DNA of 64,000 nucleotides from Chromobacterium rhizoryzae (GTDB lineage: Bacteria; Pseudomonadota; Gammaproteobacteria; Burkholderiales; Chromobacteriaceae). Below the pieces are notes generated by a model. The model was not told the origin of the DNA and made no database searches. It saw nothing but the letters and a program-made list of their open reading frames with translations. The stretch covers positions 4,960,001 to 5,024,000 of the forward strand of contig NZ_CP066126.1 of the NCBI RefSeq assembly GCF_020544465.1, given 5' to 3'. Position numbers and translations under genes: made by a program. Below, piece after piece: positions 40,082-49,652 of this stretch (positions are counted from its first letter, which is position 1; each line of letters opens with the position of its first letter).

Positions 40082-43000
40082 TCAATCGAAGCGCAAGGTG
40101 TAGCGCGACTCCACCGAGGCGTCGGTGCCGGCCCGCAACACCACCGACCAGCCCCTGCTCAGCTGATACGCCAGCTTCACCGCCTGGTTCGCGCTGGTCA
40201 CGCCGTACTCGTAGCCCAGATACAGTTCGCGGGTCAGCTGGCGGCCCACCGTCACCACCTGCTCCGCCGGGCTCACCGTGCCGTTGGCCAAGGTCTTTTC
40301 CTTGCGGCTGGACACGCCCAGATCGTCGAACAGGCCGATCTGATCGTTGAGCGAGCCGGCCAGCATCATGCCGGCGGAGGCCGCCAGATCGTTGTCGTCG
40401 CGCTCGCCGCTGGCCGCCCGGCCCAAGACCAGCCAGGCCAGCTTGTCCTTTTCCGACATCGGCTCGTCGGCGATCAACCGCACCTTGGGCACCGACACCG
40501 AACCGCTGACTTCCACCCCGGCGCCCACCGGCGACAGCCGGCGCTTGGCGCGCACATTGAGCAGGGGGTTGTCCAAGGGACCGTTGAAGGTGATGGCGCC
40601 GTACTCGATGTCCAGATCCTGGCCATAGGCCTTGTAACGCCCCTTGACCACCCGCACCTGGCCCTTGGCGCCCGGCGCTTCGCCCGGATTGGCGCTGACG
40701 CGCACCGAGCCGGTCAGATCCACGTTCAGGCCCTGGCCGGAGAAGCGGAAGTGGTCGCCCAGGTCCAGATCCAGCGCCACCGTCAGCGGCATGCTGGCGA
40801 AGGCCGACGGCTCCGGCCCCGGCCGGCCCTTGACCATCACATCGTCGCCCAGGCTGGGCGCGCCGAACTTGGGCAGGCCGATGCGGCCCTGGTCTGCGCG
40901 GATATGGCCGGTCAGCGACAATTTGCCGGCCACCATCGCCAGCTCCGTGCGGCCGGACACCACCAGGCGGCGGTTGGGCCGGTCGAACACGCCGAACTTG
41001 CGCAATTCCACCGCCACCCGCGCGTCCGGGGTGTCGCCGCTGAGATCCAGCGCGCCGCTGGCCGCCACCTCGCCTTCGCCGCCGGCGAAGCGCAAACGGT
41101 CCAGCACCAGCTTGCGGCCGTCCAGCCGCGCCAGCAGGCTGCCGTCGCCCAGGCGGATGCCGGTGCGGCGGTCCGCCAGCAATAATTTGTCGCCGCGTAT
41201 CGTCCCTTGGGCCATAGGCTGGCTCAAGGCGCCGGTCAAAGCCAGATTGGCGCTGATCTGGCCGCCCAGCTCCAGCGAAGGACCGGCGAAGCTGGCCAGC
41301 GTCGCCAGCGAAGGCACGCTGGCGCTGACCGTGGCGTTGAGCGGGGTCTTGGCGTCGATGGCGCCGCCGTTCCACGGCACCGAGCCCTTGCCTTGCGCTT
41401 GGGCGTAGCGGCTGTCCAGATTCAGGTCGAACAGCGCGCGCCCGCCGTCCAGCGTCAGGGTGACGGCGGCGGTCTTCAGACCCAAGGCCACGTCCTTGCC
41501 CTTGTCGCCCGGCAGCTGCACGTCGCCGCCGGCGCGGCGCAGCGTGAACTGGCCCTTGGCGTTGGCCGCCAGATTCAGGTTCCAGTCGGAATCGAAGCTC
41601 AGATCCTGCTTCACCGGCAGGCTGAGCAAGGGCCCCAGCTCCGCCAGCCGCAGGCCGCGCGCGGAGCCGCGGGTGCTGAGCGCGCCGTTGGCGCCGCGGT
41701 TGAGTTCGGCCAGGGTGATGCTGCCGCCCAAGGCCGACAGCCGGGCGTTGCCCACCTTGATCTGCTCGCCCAGTTCCAGCGCCACCGGCGCCAGCAGGCT
41801 AAGGCCGGGACGGCCGCTCAACTCCAGCTTGCTCAGGGTGCCGGCCCAGGGCCCGGCCTCGCCGCGCAGACCGCCGCTGGCCGCCAATTGCAGCGCGTAA
41901 GGGTGGTCGGCCAGGCGGAAACGGCCGTCCAGTTGCAGGCCGTGGCGCGCGCGCGTGCCGTTGGCGCTGGCGCGCAGCTGCTCGGCGCGGAAACCGCCGG
42001 CTTGCAGCGCGGCCACGTCCAGCTTGAGTTGGAACGGGCTGTTCTGGTCGGCCTTGACGTTGCCGCTGAATTGCATGCTCTGCACGGCGATATTGCCCGG
42101 CAACTTCAGACGGTCGGCTTGCAGATTGGCGCTGATCAACGGCGCCTTGGGCGTGCCCGCCAACTCGCCCTGGCCCTTGACCACGCCGGAGAAACCGGGG
42201 CCGATCAGGCCGAGATTGGGCGCGTCGATCAAGAGTTTGAGCTTGTCGCCGGCGGCGCCGTAAGCACCGTTGGCCTGCAGCCGGTTCTGCGCCAGCTTCA
42301 GATCGGCGCTGAGCGACTTCAAGCGTTCGCCCTGCAGCTGCAGATCGGCTCCGCCGCTGAGCGGCGCGCCGGACAGCTTGCTGGGCGCGAATTGCAGCTT
42401 GGCCGCCACGCTCAGCGGGCTGGCCAGCTGACCCTTGGCCTGCAAGCTGGCGTTGAGGTCGCCGCTGGGCAGGCCGGGCTTGAGTTTGGACGGGTCGGCG
42501 CGATTGAGCTTGCCGTTGAAATCAAACAGCTGCTTGCCGTCCAGGCCCAGTTGACCGGCCAGCGCCAGGGTGCCGACGCCGGCGGTCAACTCCGCCTGCC
42601 GGATCAGCAGCGCCGGATGCGGCGCCGGCGCGAAACCGACATCGGCCTTGGCTTGCAGGGTTTTGCCCTTGAGTTGGGCGAGGATGTTCGGCCCGCTCAA
42701 GGGGCCGTCCAGCGTCACCCGGCCGTCCAGGCTGTCGTCCGGCGCGTCCGCGTGCAATTGCCTCAGGCCCAGCTTGGAGACATCCAGCGCCAGCTTGAGC
42801 CTATCCGGCCGCAGCTGGCCGGCCAGGCCGATTTCGCCGCCGGCGATCCGGGCGCGGGTATTGAACAGCTCCAGCGCCTTGTCGTCGGCGCGGAACTCGC
42901 CGGCCAGCAAGGACAGCGGCAGCCGCTGCTCGGACAAGGGGCCGGCCAGCTCATTGAGCAGAGTCAGGCCGCCCTTGACGCGCTGGCCGGCGTCCGGCTC

Positions 43001-43894
43001 GGCGAACACCGCCAGGCTGAGCTTGGCGCGCGGCCATTCCGGCAGGATGGCCTGCGGATTGATGCCGGCCATGCGCGCGTCCAGCCGGGTGAAACTGTTG
43101 AAGGGATTGCTGGCGAAGGGCAGCAGGCCGCCCTTGACGTCGGCCACCAGGTCTTTGCCGGACAGCTCGCCGTCAAAGCTCAGGTGCAGCAGATCGCCGC
43201 CCAGCGCCAGCCGCGCCTGATAGGGAATCTTATCCAGCTCGCCGTCGGCGCTGAGCTTGCCCTGCAGCGCGAAGGGCTTGGCGTCGGCCAATTGCAGCGC
43301 CGCCGCGGCCTCGCCCCAGGGCGAGCCCAGGCGCTTGAGCTTGAGATCGTGGCGCCGGCCGTCGTAGACGTAACCGGCTTCCAGGCCGTAGAGCCGCAGC
43401 TTGGCCGGTTCCAGCGTCACGCTGGCCACGCTCAGCCGGTCCAGGCGGACGCCCAGGGGCAAGGCCAGCGATTCCGGCGCGCCGCTGGATGGGGCGGCCG
43501 GCGTCGGCTTGACCGCCACCTTGACGTGGCCCACCGCCAATTGCCTCACCCACAATTGGCGCTGCCACAAGGCGCTCGGCCGCCAGTCCAGCTGCACGGA
43601 CTCGATGTCCACGTCGCTGCCGGCGCTGCGCACGCGCACCTCGCTCAGTTTGAAGCCGTCCCACAGCGTGCCTTCGGCTTGCTTGACGCTGACGGCGTTG
43701 CCGCTGAGGCCGCCCAGCGACTGCATCAGCCAGGCGAAGCCGGCGCGGCTGCCGGTCAGCCAGGCGCTGGCGGCCAGCAAGAGCGCGATCAGCAGCAAAG
43801 GCAGCCACAGCAGCCAGCGCCAGCGGCGGCGCTTGGGCTTGGCCGGCGGCGGCGGCGCGGTGTCGGGAGTTTGGGGAGTGTCGGTTTCGCTCAT
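40082..43894 (-). CDS. tamB: TamB, periplasmic lipid-transfer bridge protein
   Basis: A 1270-residue AsmA-like protein. One N-terminal membrane anchor follows a Pro/Lys/Arg-rich cytoplasmic tail (RRWRWLLWLPLLLIALLLAA, about residues 23-45). A very long repetitive beta-taco region follows, made of alternating LxL and GxL segments. The TamB C-terminal domain (about 930-1270) ends in the strand RAGTDASVESRYTLRFD, as expected for docking to a barrel. TamB with TamA links inner and outer membranes for phospholipid or barrel-protein traffic. It lies 13 bp after tamA and is probably co-transcribed. Confidence 0.93.
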   Translation of the reverse strand: MSETDTPQTPDTAPPPPAKPKRRRWRWLLWLPLLLIALLLAASAWLTGSRAGFAWLMQSLGGLSGNAVSVKQAEGTLWDGFKLSEVRVRSAGSDVDIESVQLDWRPSALWQRQLWVRQLAVGHVKVAVKPTPAAPSSGAPESLALPLGVRLDRLSVASVTLEPAKLRLYGLEAGYVYDGRRHDLKLKRLGSPWGEAAAALQLADAKPFALQGKLSADGELDKIPYQARLALGGDLLHLSFDGELSGKDLVADVKGGLLPFASNPFNSFTRLDARMAGINPQAILPEWPRAKLSLAVFAEPDAGQRVKGGLTLLNELAGPLSEQRLPLSLLAGEFRADDKALELFNTRARIAGGEIGLAGQLRPDRLKLALDVSKLGLRQLHADAPDDSLDGRVTLDGPLSGPNILAQLKGKTLQAKADVGFAPAPHPALLIRQAELTAGVGTLALAGQLGLDGKQLFDFNGKLNRADPSKLKPGLPSGDLNASLQAKGQLASPLSVAAKLQFAPSKLSGAPLSGGADLQLQGERLKSLSADLKLAQNRLQANGAYGAAGDKLKLLIDAPNLGLIGPGFSGVVKGQGELAGTPKAPLISANLQADRLKLPGNIAVQSMQFSGNVKADQNSPFQLKLDVAALQAGGFRAEQLRASANGTRARHGLQLDGRFRLADHPYALQLAASGGLRGEAGPWAGTLSKLELSGRPGLSLLAPVALELGEQIKVGNARLSALGGSITLAELNRGANGALSTRGSARGLRLAELGPLLSLPVKQDLSFDSDWNLNLAANAKGQFTLRRAGGDVQLPGDKGKDVALGLKTAAVTLTLDGGRALFDLNLDSRYAQAQGKGSVPWNGGAIDAKTPLNATVSASVPSLATLASFAGPSLELGGQISANLALTGALSQPMAQGTIRGDKLLLADRRTGIRLGDGSLLARLDGRKLVLDRLRFAGGEGEVAASGALDLSGDTPDARVAVELRKFGVFDRPNRRLVVSGRTELAMVAGKLSLTGHIRADQGRIGLPKFGAPSLGDDVMVKGRPGPEPSAFASMPLTVALDLDLGDHFRFSGQGLNVDLTGSVRVSANPGEAPGAKGQVRVVKGRYKAYGQDLDIEYGAITFNGPLDNPLLNVRAKRRLSPVGAGVEVSGSVSVPKVRLIADEPMSEKDKLAWLVLGRAASGERDDNDLAASAGMMLAGSLNDQIGLFDDLGVSSRKEKTLANGTVSPAEQVVTVGRQLTRELYLGYEYGVTSANQAVKLAYQLSRGWSVVLRAGTDASVESRYTLRFD

Positions 43895-43907
43895 GAATGC
43901 ATTCGGG

Positions 43908-45650
43908 TCAGAAAGCCAGGCCCAGGCTGAGGTTCCAGCGGATCTTGCCGTCGCGCTCCGCTTTGGCGAAGTCGAAGGCCAGCGGAGCCACCGGGCTCAT
44001 CCAGCGCACGCCGACGCCGTTGGCGCGCTCCACTTGGAAGCCTTTCCAGCTCTGGCTGGCGTTGCCGGCGTCGGTGAACAGCGCCAGATACCAGTCCGGC
44101 TTGATCGGGATTTGGTACTCCAGGCTGCCGGTGGCCACCACGCGGCCGCCCAGCACCGAGCCGTTGGGGCCCGGCAGGCCCAGGCTCTGGTAATCGTAGC
44201 CGCGCACGCTGTTGGCGCCGCCGGCGCGGAACAGGATGGAGGACGGCACCGCGTCCTTGTCGTTGGCCCACACCTGGCCCAGTTCCAGCCGGCCGACGAA
44301 GGTGCCGTACTTGGGAAACGGCGACCAGTATCCGACGGTGCGGGCGTAGCCGCGCACATAGGAGGTGGAGGACAGGGCGCTGCCGACGGTGCCGGAAAGC
44401 TGGAAGTCCAGCAAAACGCCGGAGCGCGGCCGCATCAAATCGTCCACCGCGCGCTGGGTCCAGCCGTAGACCAGCTGCAAGGCGCGGGTGTCCTTATTGG
44501 ACACGCCGCCGGCCTCTTCGCTTTCCAGCAGGTATTGCAGGCCGAGACGGGCCTCGATATTGCCGCGGGTGCGGGTGCGCCAGCCGCCCACGTCGCTACT
44601 GCGGGTTTTCAGGCCCTGCACGTCGTCGGTCTTGAAAGCGCTGGTGATGGAATGGGAATAGCCGTCGGACTGGCGCGGAAAGCCCAGGCCCAGCGACAGC
44701 GATTGCTGGTTTTTCTTCCAGTTGGTCACTAGCGAACCGGTGTAGCCGCGGCGGAAAATATTGTAATGGTCGTAGCCGACGCGCAGGCCGGGGCCGTCGC
44801 CGGAGTCGTAGATCAAACCCAGCTCCAGCTTCTGGCGCGGCATCTCGGTGACGTCCACCTCCACCGGCACCCGATGGGTGTCCGGGTCGATATGGGCCAT
44901 GTCGGGGCTGACCACCACATTGGAGAAATGCGGCGCCTGCTCCAGCGCCGACTGGTAATCGAAGATCTTCTGCAGCCGGTAGGCGGTGCCGGGGGAGAAA
45001 TCGGCCAGACCGGTGGCGATCTTCTCCGGATAACGCTTCATGCCTTTGACGGTGATCTCGCCGAACAGGATCACCGGCCCGCTGTCGATATCCACCAGCA
45101 ATTGCGCGCGCCGGGTGGCCGGATCGATTTCCGCCGCGCTCTTGCTGATCTGCGCCTTGGGGAAGCGATCGGCGGTGATGAGCCGCATCACCGCGCGCTT
45201 GCTGCCGTCCCAATCGGACTGCCGGTAAGGCGCGCCCATGGGCAGCGACCAGGCCTCCAGCACCGCGGCGAAGCGTTGCTGGAAGTCGCCTTCGTCGCGT
45301 ATCGGCCCGTTGAGGCGGATGACCACGTCGTCTATCAGCGTGGGCTCGCCGGGCTTGACCTCGACCACGTACTGCCGGGCGCTTTCTTCGCGCACATTGA
45401 CGCGCGCGTCAAAATAACCCTCGGTCTCCAACAGCTTGCGCGCGTCCTCCGGGGTGCTTCGCACCAACTCGGTCAACAGCGTCTCGTCCATTTCTTCTTC
45501 CAGACGGCTGGTGACCAATTCCAGATTGTCTTGCAGCAAGCCGGCCAGGCCGGAAGGCGCGTCGACGCGCACGCTGTAATCGAGCTTGGCCCAGACGGGC
45601 GTCGCCGACAGCAATAAGATCAATGAAATAAGCAGGCGGGAGCTTGGCAT
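43908..45650 (-). CDS. tamA: TamA, Omp85-family outer-membrane protein
   Basis: A 580-residue outer-membrane protein with a signal peptide ending near PVWA (residue 21). POTRA domains follow (about 24-265, for example LETEGYFDARVNV and ITVKGMKRYPEKIATG), and then a 16-strand Omp85 barrel. The conserved barrel loop VRGYDYQSLG, the variant of the VRGF/Y motif, is near residue 485, and the last strand ends RWNLSLGLAF with a terminal Phe. It starts the tamA-tamB unit. Confidence 0.94.
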   Translation of the reverse strand: MPSSRLLISLILLLSATPVWAKLDYSVRVDAPSGLAGLLQDNLELVTSRLEEEMDETLLTELVRSTPEDARKLLETEGYFDARVNVREESARQYVVEVKPGEPTLIDDVVIRLNGPIRDEGDFQQRFAAVLEAWSLPMGAPYRQSDWDGSKRAVMRLITADRFPKAQISKSAAEIDPATRRAQLLVDIDSGPVILFGEITVKGMKRYPEKIATGLADFSPGTAYRLQKIFDYQSALEQAPHFSNVVVSPDMAHIDPDTHRVPVEVDVTEMPRQKLELGLIYDSGDGPGLRVGYDHYNIFRRGYTGSLVTNWKKNQQSLSLGLGFPRQSDGYSHSITSAFKTDDVQGLKTRSSDVGGWRTRTRGNIEARLGLQYLLESEEAGGVSNKDTRALQLVYGWTQRAVDDLMRPRSGVLLDFQLSGTVGSALSSTSYVRGYARTVGYWSPFPKYGTFVGRLELGQVWANDKDAVPSSILFRAGGANSVRGYDYQSLGLPGPNGSVLGGRVVATGSLEYQIPIKPDWYLALFTDAGNASQSWKGFQVERANGVGVRWMSPVAPLAFDFAKAERDGKIRWNLSLGLAF

Positions 45651-45919
45651 GGTCCGATTCGTTTGGTGTCGAGGCCATGGTAACGAAACTTGCGGCGGCT
45701 GGCGAGAAGCGGCGGGGCGGCTTCAAAATCGCGGGAACAGACCGGCGTTTTCTTAAACCAAAAGCTTAATTTATATTCAACCGTAATTCAGATTCACACG
45801 CAACAGCCATACATTTTTCTCATGGCGGCCGCGCACGCGCGCCGATTACGGGCGCAGGGCGGTGTGACAGGCGAAATCGGCAATAGTTTTGCCGCCCCGT
45901 CATTTAAGACGATGCGCAT
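45651..45919. other. Intergenic region between tamA and lpdA
   Basis: No supported gene. An AT-rich segment at about 45750-45800 is the likely tamA promoter area (minus strand); the other part is GC-rich and featureless by eye. The right end holds the lpdA terminator. Confidence 0.45.
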
Positions 45920-45947
45920 AAAAAAGGGCGGACCCGAAAGTCCGCCC
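45920..45947 (-). terminator. Intrinsic terminator of the pyruvate dehydrogenase operon
   Basis: GGGCGGAC (45926-45933) and GTCCGCCC (45940-45947) form a perfect 8-bp stem with a 6-base loop. On the minus strand it is followed by six T residues (45920-45925). It lies 21 bp after the lpdA stop. Confidence 0.92.
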
Positions 45948-45968
45948 CTCATCCTTGCCGCGCCGCGC

Positions 45969-47765
45969 TTACTTCTTGCGCTGCGGCGGCAAATCGGTGC
46001 AAGTGCCGTGCGCCACTTCCGCCGCCATGCCGATGGACTCGCCCATGGTCGGGTGCGGGTGGATGGTCTTGCCGATGTCGGTGGCGTCGCAGCCCATTTC
46101 GATGGCCAGGCAGACTTCGCCTATCATGTCGCCCGCGTGCGGGCCGACAATGCCGCCGCCGATGATCTGGTGGCTTTCGGCGTCGAAGATCAGCTTGGTG
46201 AAGCCTTCGTCGCGGCCGTTGGCGATGGCGCGGCCGGAGGCGGCCCACGGGAACACGCCCTTCTCGATCTTCAGGCCCTGCTTCTTGGCCTCGTCCTCGG
46301 TGACGCCAACCCAAGCCACTTCCGGATCGGTGTAAGCCACGCCCGGAATCACGCGCGCGTCGAAGTAGGACTTCTGGCCGGCGCAGTTTTCCGCCGCCAC
46401 ATGGCCTTCATGCACGCCCTTGTGCGCCAGCATCGGCTGGCCGACGATGTCGCCGATGGCGAAGATGTGCGGCACATTGGTGCGCTGCTGCTTGTCCACC
46501 GGGATGAAGCCGCGGTCGGTCACCGCGATGCCGGCGTTCTCGGCGCCCAGCAGCTTGCCGTTGGGCGCGCGGCCGGTGGCGTACAGCACCAAGTCGTAGC
46601 GCTGCGGCTCTTTCGGCGCTTGATCGCCCTCGAAAGTCACCCACACGCCGTCGTCCTTGGGCTCCACGGCCACGGTCTTGGTGTTGAGCATGATGTTGTC
46701 GAAACGGTGGGCGTTCCACTTCTGCCACACTTTGACCAGGTCGCGGTCCGCGCCCTGCATCAGGCCGTCCATCATTTCCACCACGTCCAGGCGCGCGCCC
46801 AGCGTGGAGTAGACGGTGCCCATTTCCAGGCCGATGATGCCGCCGCCGATGATCAGCATGCGGTTGGCCACGCCCTTCAGCTCCAGCGCGCCGGTGGAAT
46901 CCACCACGCGCGGATCGTCCGGGATGAAGGGCAGCTTCACCACGCGGGAACCGGCGGCGATGATGGCGTTCTTGAATTTGACGATCTTCTTCTCGCCGCT
47001 CTCTTCGCGTCCCTTGCCGGTGGTGGCGGACACTTCGATATGATGCGGATCGATGAAATGGCCGTTGCCGCGCACGACTTCCACCTTGCGCGCCTTGGCC
47101 ATGCCGGCGAGGCCGCCGGTCAGCTTGGCGATTACTTTTTCCTTGTAACCGCGCAGCATGTCGATGTCCACTTCCGGCTTGCCGAACTTGATGCCGTTGG
47201 CGGCCAGATGGCTGACTTCGTCGATCACCGCCGCATTGTGCAGCAGCGCCTTGGACGGGATGCAGCCCACGTTCAGGCAGACGCCGCCCAGGGTGGCGTA
47301 GCGCTCGACGATGACCACTTTCAGGCCCAGGTCGGCCGCGCGGAAGGCGGCGGAATAACCGCCGGGACCGCCGCCCAACACCATCACGTCGCACTCGATG
47401 TCGGCGCCGCCGCTATGGCTGGCGGCCACCGGAGCGGCTTGCGGCGCGAAACCGGCCTGGGTGGTGGCGGAAGCGACGCCGGTAGTTTCCACCGGCCTGG
47501 GCGCGGCCGGAGCCGCGGCGGCGCCGGCGGCTTCAACGATCACGATCACATCGCCTTCGGACACTTTGCCGCCGACTGCGATCTTGACTTCTTTTACCAC
47601 GCCGGCGGTTTCCGCCGGCACTTCCATCGTGGCCTTGTCGGTTTCCAGCGTGATCAGGCTGGCTTCTTTCTCGATCACGTCGCCCGGCTTGACGAAGACT
47701 TCGATCACGTCCACGTTGTTGTGGCCGCCGATGTCCGGGACTTTCAGTTCAATCAGATTGCTCAT
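45969..47765 (-). CDS. lpdA: Dihydrolipoyl dehydrogenase with N-terminal lipoyl domain (E3)
   Basis: A 598-residue E3 component that reoxidises dihydrolipoamide with NAD. It carries its own lipoyl domain (residues 1-80, lipoyl lysine in LETDKATMEVP at Lys44) and an Ala/Pro linker. The flavoprotein follows: VMVLGGGPGGYSAAFRAADL for FAD, the redox disulfide GGVCLNVGCIPSKALLH near residue 160, IIGGGIIGLEMGTVYSTLG for NAD, FAIGDIVGQPMLAHK and the C-terminal IHPHPTMGE His-Glu pair. Such lipoyl-E3 fusions are known from Neisseria and other betaproteobacteria. It is last in aceE-aceF-lpdA. Confidence 0.96.
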   Translation of the reverse strand: MSNLIELKVPDIGGHNNVDVIEVFVKPGDVIEKEASLITLETDKATMEVPAETAGVVKEVKIAVGGKVSEGDVIVIVEAAGAAAAPAAPRPVETTGVASATTQAGFAPQAAPVAASHSGGADIECDVMVLGGGPGGYSAAFRAADLGLKVVIVERYATLGGVCLNVGCIPSKALLHNAAVIDEVSHLAANGIKFGKPEVDIDMLRGYKEKVIAKLTGGLAGMAKARKVEVVRGNGHFIDPHHIEVSATTGKGREESGEKKIVKFKNAIIAAGSRVVKLPFIPDDPRVVDSTGALELKGVANRMLIIGGGIIGLEMGTVYSTLGARLDVVEMMDGLMQGADRDLVKVWQKWNAHRFDNIMLNTKTVAVEPKDDGVWVTFEGDQAPKEPQRYDLVLYATGRAPNGKLLGAENAGIAVTDRGFIPVDKQQRTNVPHIFAIGDIVGQPMLAHKGVHEGHVAAENCAGQKSYFDARVIPGVAYTDPEVAWVGVTEDEAKKQGLKIEKGVFPWAASGRAIANGRDEGFTKLIFDAESHQIIGGGIVGPHAGDMIGEVCLAIEMGCDATDIGKTIHPHPTMGESIGMAAEVAHGTCTDLPPQRKK

Positions 47766-47784
47766 GGTTTTCCATCCGCAACGT

Positions 47785-47812
47785 AAGGCGGAAGCCCGGG
47801 GGCCCCCGCCGC
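47785..47812 (-). repeat. Third copy of the GGCGGAAGCCC phrase, before lpdA
   Basis: TAAGGCGGAAGCCC followed by the palindrome GGGGGCCCCC (47798-47807) and CGCC lies 20 bp upstream of lpdA. It matches the start of the hairpin found 18 bp before aceF, so the aceF and lpdA leaders share a common sequence. Confidence 0.6.
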
Positions 47813-47879
47813 TATTCAGCAGAGTCGTTCGCTTGGGCGGCGCGCTCCGGCCAGGCCGGGGCGTCCGCCCGGCTGGCGA

Positions 47880-49532
47880 TTACAGAATCAGGCGGCGCAC
47901 ATCGGACAGCAGTTTGCCCAGATGCACGGTGAAGCGCGCGGCGGCGGCGCCGTCGATCACGCGGTGATCGAAGGACAGCGACAGCGGGCACATCAGGCGC
48001 GGCGCGAATTCCTTGCCGTTCCACACCGGCTTGATCTGCGATTTGCAGACGCCGAGGATGGCCACTTCCGGCGCGTTGACGATGGGCGTGAAGCTGGTGC
48101 CGCCAATGCCGCCCAGGCTGGAGATGGTGAAGGTGGCTCCCTGCATGTCAGTGGGCTTGAGCTTGCCTTCGCGCGCCAGCTTGGACAGATCGGTCAGTTC
48201 CTGGGCGATCTGGCGCAGGCCCTTCTTGTCCGCGTCCTTGATCACCGGCACCACCAGGCCGTTAGGCGTGTCGGCGGCGAAGCCGATGTGGTAGTACTGC
48301 TTCAGCACCAGATTGTCGCCGTCCAGCGAGCTGTTGAAGTTCGGGAAAGCTTTCAGCGCCTCGGCGGCGGCCTTGATGATGAAGGCCAGCGGGCTGATCT
48401 TCAGGCCGGACTTTTCCCATTCCTTGCCCACGGTCTTGCGGAAGTCTTCCAGCTCGGTGATGTCGCACTCGTCGTTGAAGGTTACGTGCGGGATCATCAC
48501 CCAGTTGCGCGACAGATTGGCGCCGGAAATCTTCTGGATGCGGGACAGCGGCTTGGTTTCGATCGGGCCGAACTTGGCGAAATCGACTTTCGGCCACGGC
48601 AGCAGATCCAGACCGCCGCCGGAGGAGGCCGCGGCGGCCGGGGCCAGCGCCGCCGGGTTCTGCATCACGCCCTTGACGAAGGCTTTGACGTCTTCTTCGG
48701 TAATGCGGCCCTTGCGGCCCTTGCCCTTGACCTTGCCCAGGTCCACGCCCAGTTCGCGCGCCAGACGGCGCACGGACGGACCGGCGTGGGCTTTGGAGAA
48801 GGAGGCTTCGTCGATGGCGGCGGCGGCCTTGGCAGGAGCGGCGGCGGGCGCGGCGGCCACCGGGGCCGGGGCAGCCGAGGCGGCGGCAGGAGCCGGGGCG
48901 GCGACAGCTGCGGCTGCCGGAGCGGCGGCGGCGGCAACGGCGCCTTCGACCACCACGATCAGATCGCCTTCGCTGACCTTGTCGCCCACTTTCACTTTGA
49001 CTTCCACCACGCGGCCGGCGGCGGAGGCCGGCACTTCCATGGTGGCCTTGTCGGTTTCCAGCGTGATCAGGCTGTCGTCGACGGCGATCTCATCGCCGAC
49101 CTTGACGGTCACTTCGATCACGTCGACGCCGTTGTGGCCGCCGATGTCCGGCACGCGGATTTCGCTGCGGCCGGAAGCCGCCGGCGCGGCAGGCGCGGCG
49201 GCGGGAGCGGCTGCAACCGGAGCCGGAGCCGCGGCCGGAGCAGCTGCGGGAGCCGGTGCGGCGGCTGCCGGGGCCGGCGCGGACGCTGCGGCGCCCACTT
49301 CCAGGATGGCGATCACGTCGCCTTCGGAGATCTTGCCGCCGACGACGGCTTTGACTTCCTTGATCACGCCCGCGGTTTCCGCCGGCACTTCCATGGTGGC
49401 CTTGTCGGTTTCCAGCGTGATCAGGGAATCGTCCACGGACACGGTCTGGCCCGGGACGATGAATACTTCGATGATGTCTACATTGCTGTGACCGCCGATG
49501 TCGGGCACTTTCAATTCGATCAGATTGCTCAT
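47880..49532 (-). CDS. aceF: Pyruvate dehydrogenase E2, dihydrolipoyl acetyltransferase
   Basis: A 550-residue core enzyme of the complex. Two lipoyl domains (about 1-80 and 120-200, each with LETDKATMEVP) are joined by Ala/Pro-rich flexible linkers. A peripheral subunit-binding domain follows (AGPSVRRLARELGVDLGKV, about 270-310), and then the catalytic domain with FNSSLDGDNLVLKQYYHIG and the active site SFDHRVIDGAAAARF. The ATG at 49532 starts MSNLIELKVPDIGG, identical in its first residues to LpdA, which points to lipoyl-domain duplication between the two genes. Extreme Ala content in the linkers makes long false frames on the other strand. Confidence 0.96.
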   Translation of the reverse strand: MSNLIELKVPDIGGHSNVDIIEVFIVPGQTVSVDDSLITLETDKATMEVPAETAGVIKEVKAVVGGKISEGDVIAILEVGAAASAPAPAAAAPAPAAAPAAAPAPVAAAPAAAPAAPAASGRSEIRVPDIGGHNGVDVIEVTVKVGDEIAVDDSLITLETDKATMEVPASAAGRVVEVKVKVGDKVSEGDLIVVVEGAVAAAAAPAAAAVAAPAPAAASAAPAPVAAAPAAAPAKAAAAIDEASFSKAHAGPSVRRLARELGVDLGKVKGKGRKGRITEEDVKAFVKGVMQNPAALAPAAAASSGGGLDLLPWPKVDFAKFGPIETKPLSRIQKISGANLSRNWVMIPHVTFNDECDITELEDFRKTVGKEWEKSGLKISPLAFIIKAAAEALKAFPNFNSSLDGDNLVLKQYYHIGFAADTPNGLVVPVIKDADKKGLRQIAQELTDLSKLAREGKLKPTDMQGATFTISSLGGIGGTSFTPIVNAPEVAILGVCKSQIKPVWNGKEFAPRLMCPLSLSFDHRVIDGAAAARFTVHLGKLLSDVRRLIL

Positions 49533-49549
49533 GAGCTTTCCATTCGTAA

Positions 49550-49645
49550 GGCGGAAGCCCCTGTCGGGGCTTGCCGCCGGATATCCGCTACAGATTCGCT
49601 TGCCATGCAAAGGCGGAAGACCCCGGCCTGAACCGGGGCTTCCGC
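49550..49645 (-). repeat. Two related hairpins in the aceE-aceF gap
   Basis: The gap contains two strong stem-loops built from the same phrase: GGCGGAAGCCCC / GGGGCTTGCCGCC at 49550-49578 (one bulged G) and GCGGAAGACCCCGG / CCGGGGCTTCCGC at 49613-49645 (one bulged A). Neither has a T-run. The phrase AAGGCGGAAGCCC recurs before lpdA at 47785-47797. Post-transcriptional roles such as processing or differential stability are plausible. Confidence 0.65.
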
Positions 49646-49652
49646 TCTGCGA

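Noticed and set aside
41207..43930. A 907-codon plus-strand open frame
   Set aside because: It is antisense to tamB, has the His/Gln/Arg/Ala-rich composition typical of GC-rich shadow frames and no recognisable domain.
48800..49300. Ala/Pro-rich stretch looking like tandem repeats
   Set aside because: These are the flexible linkers between lipoyl and binding domains of the E2 protein, not a DNA repeat element.
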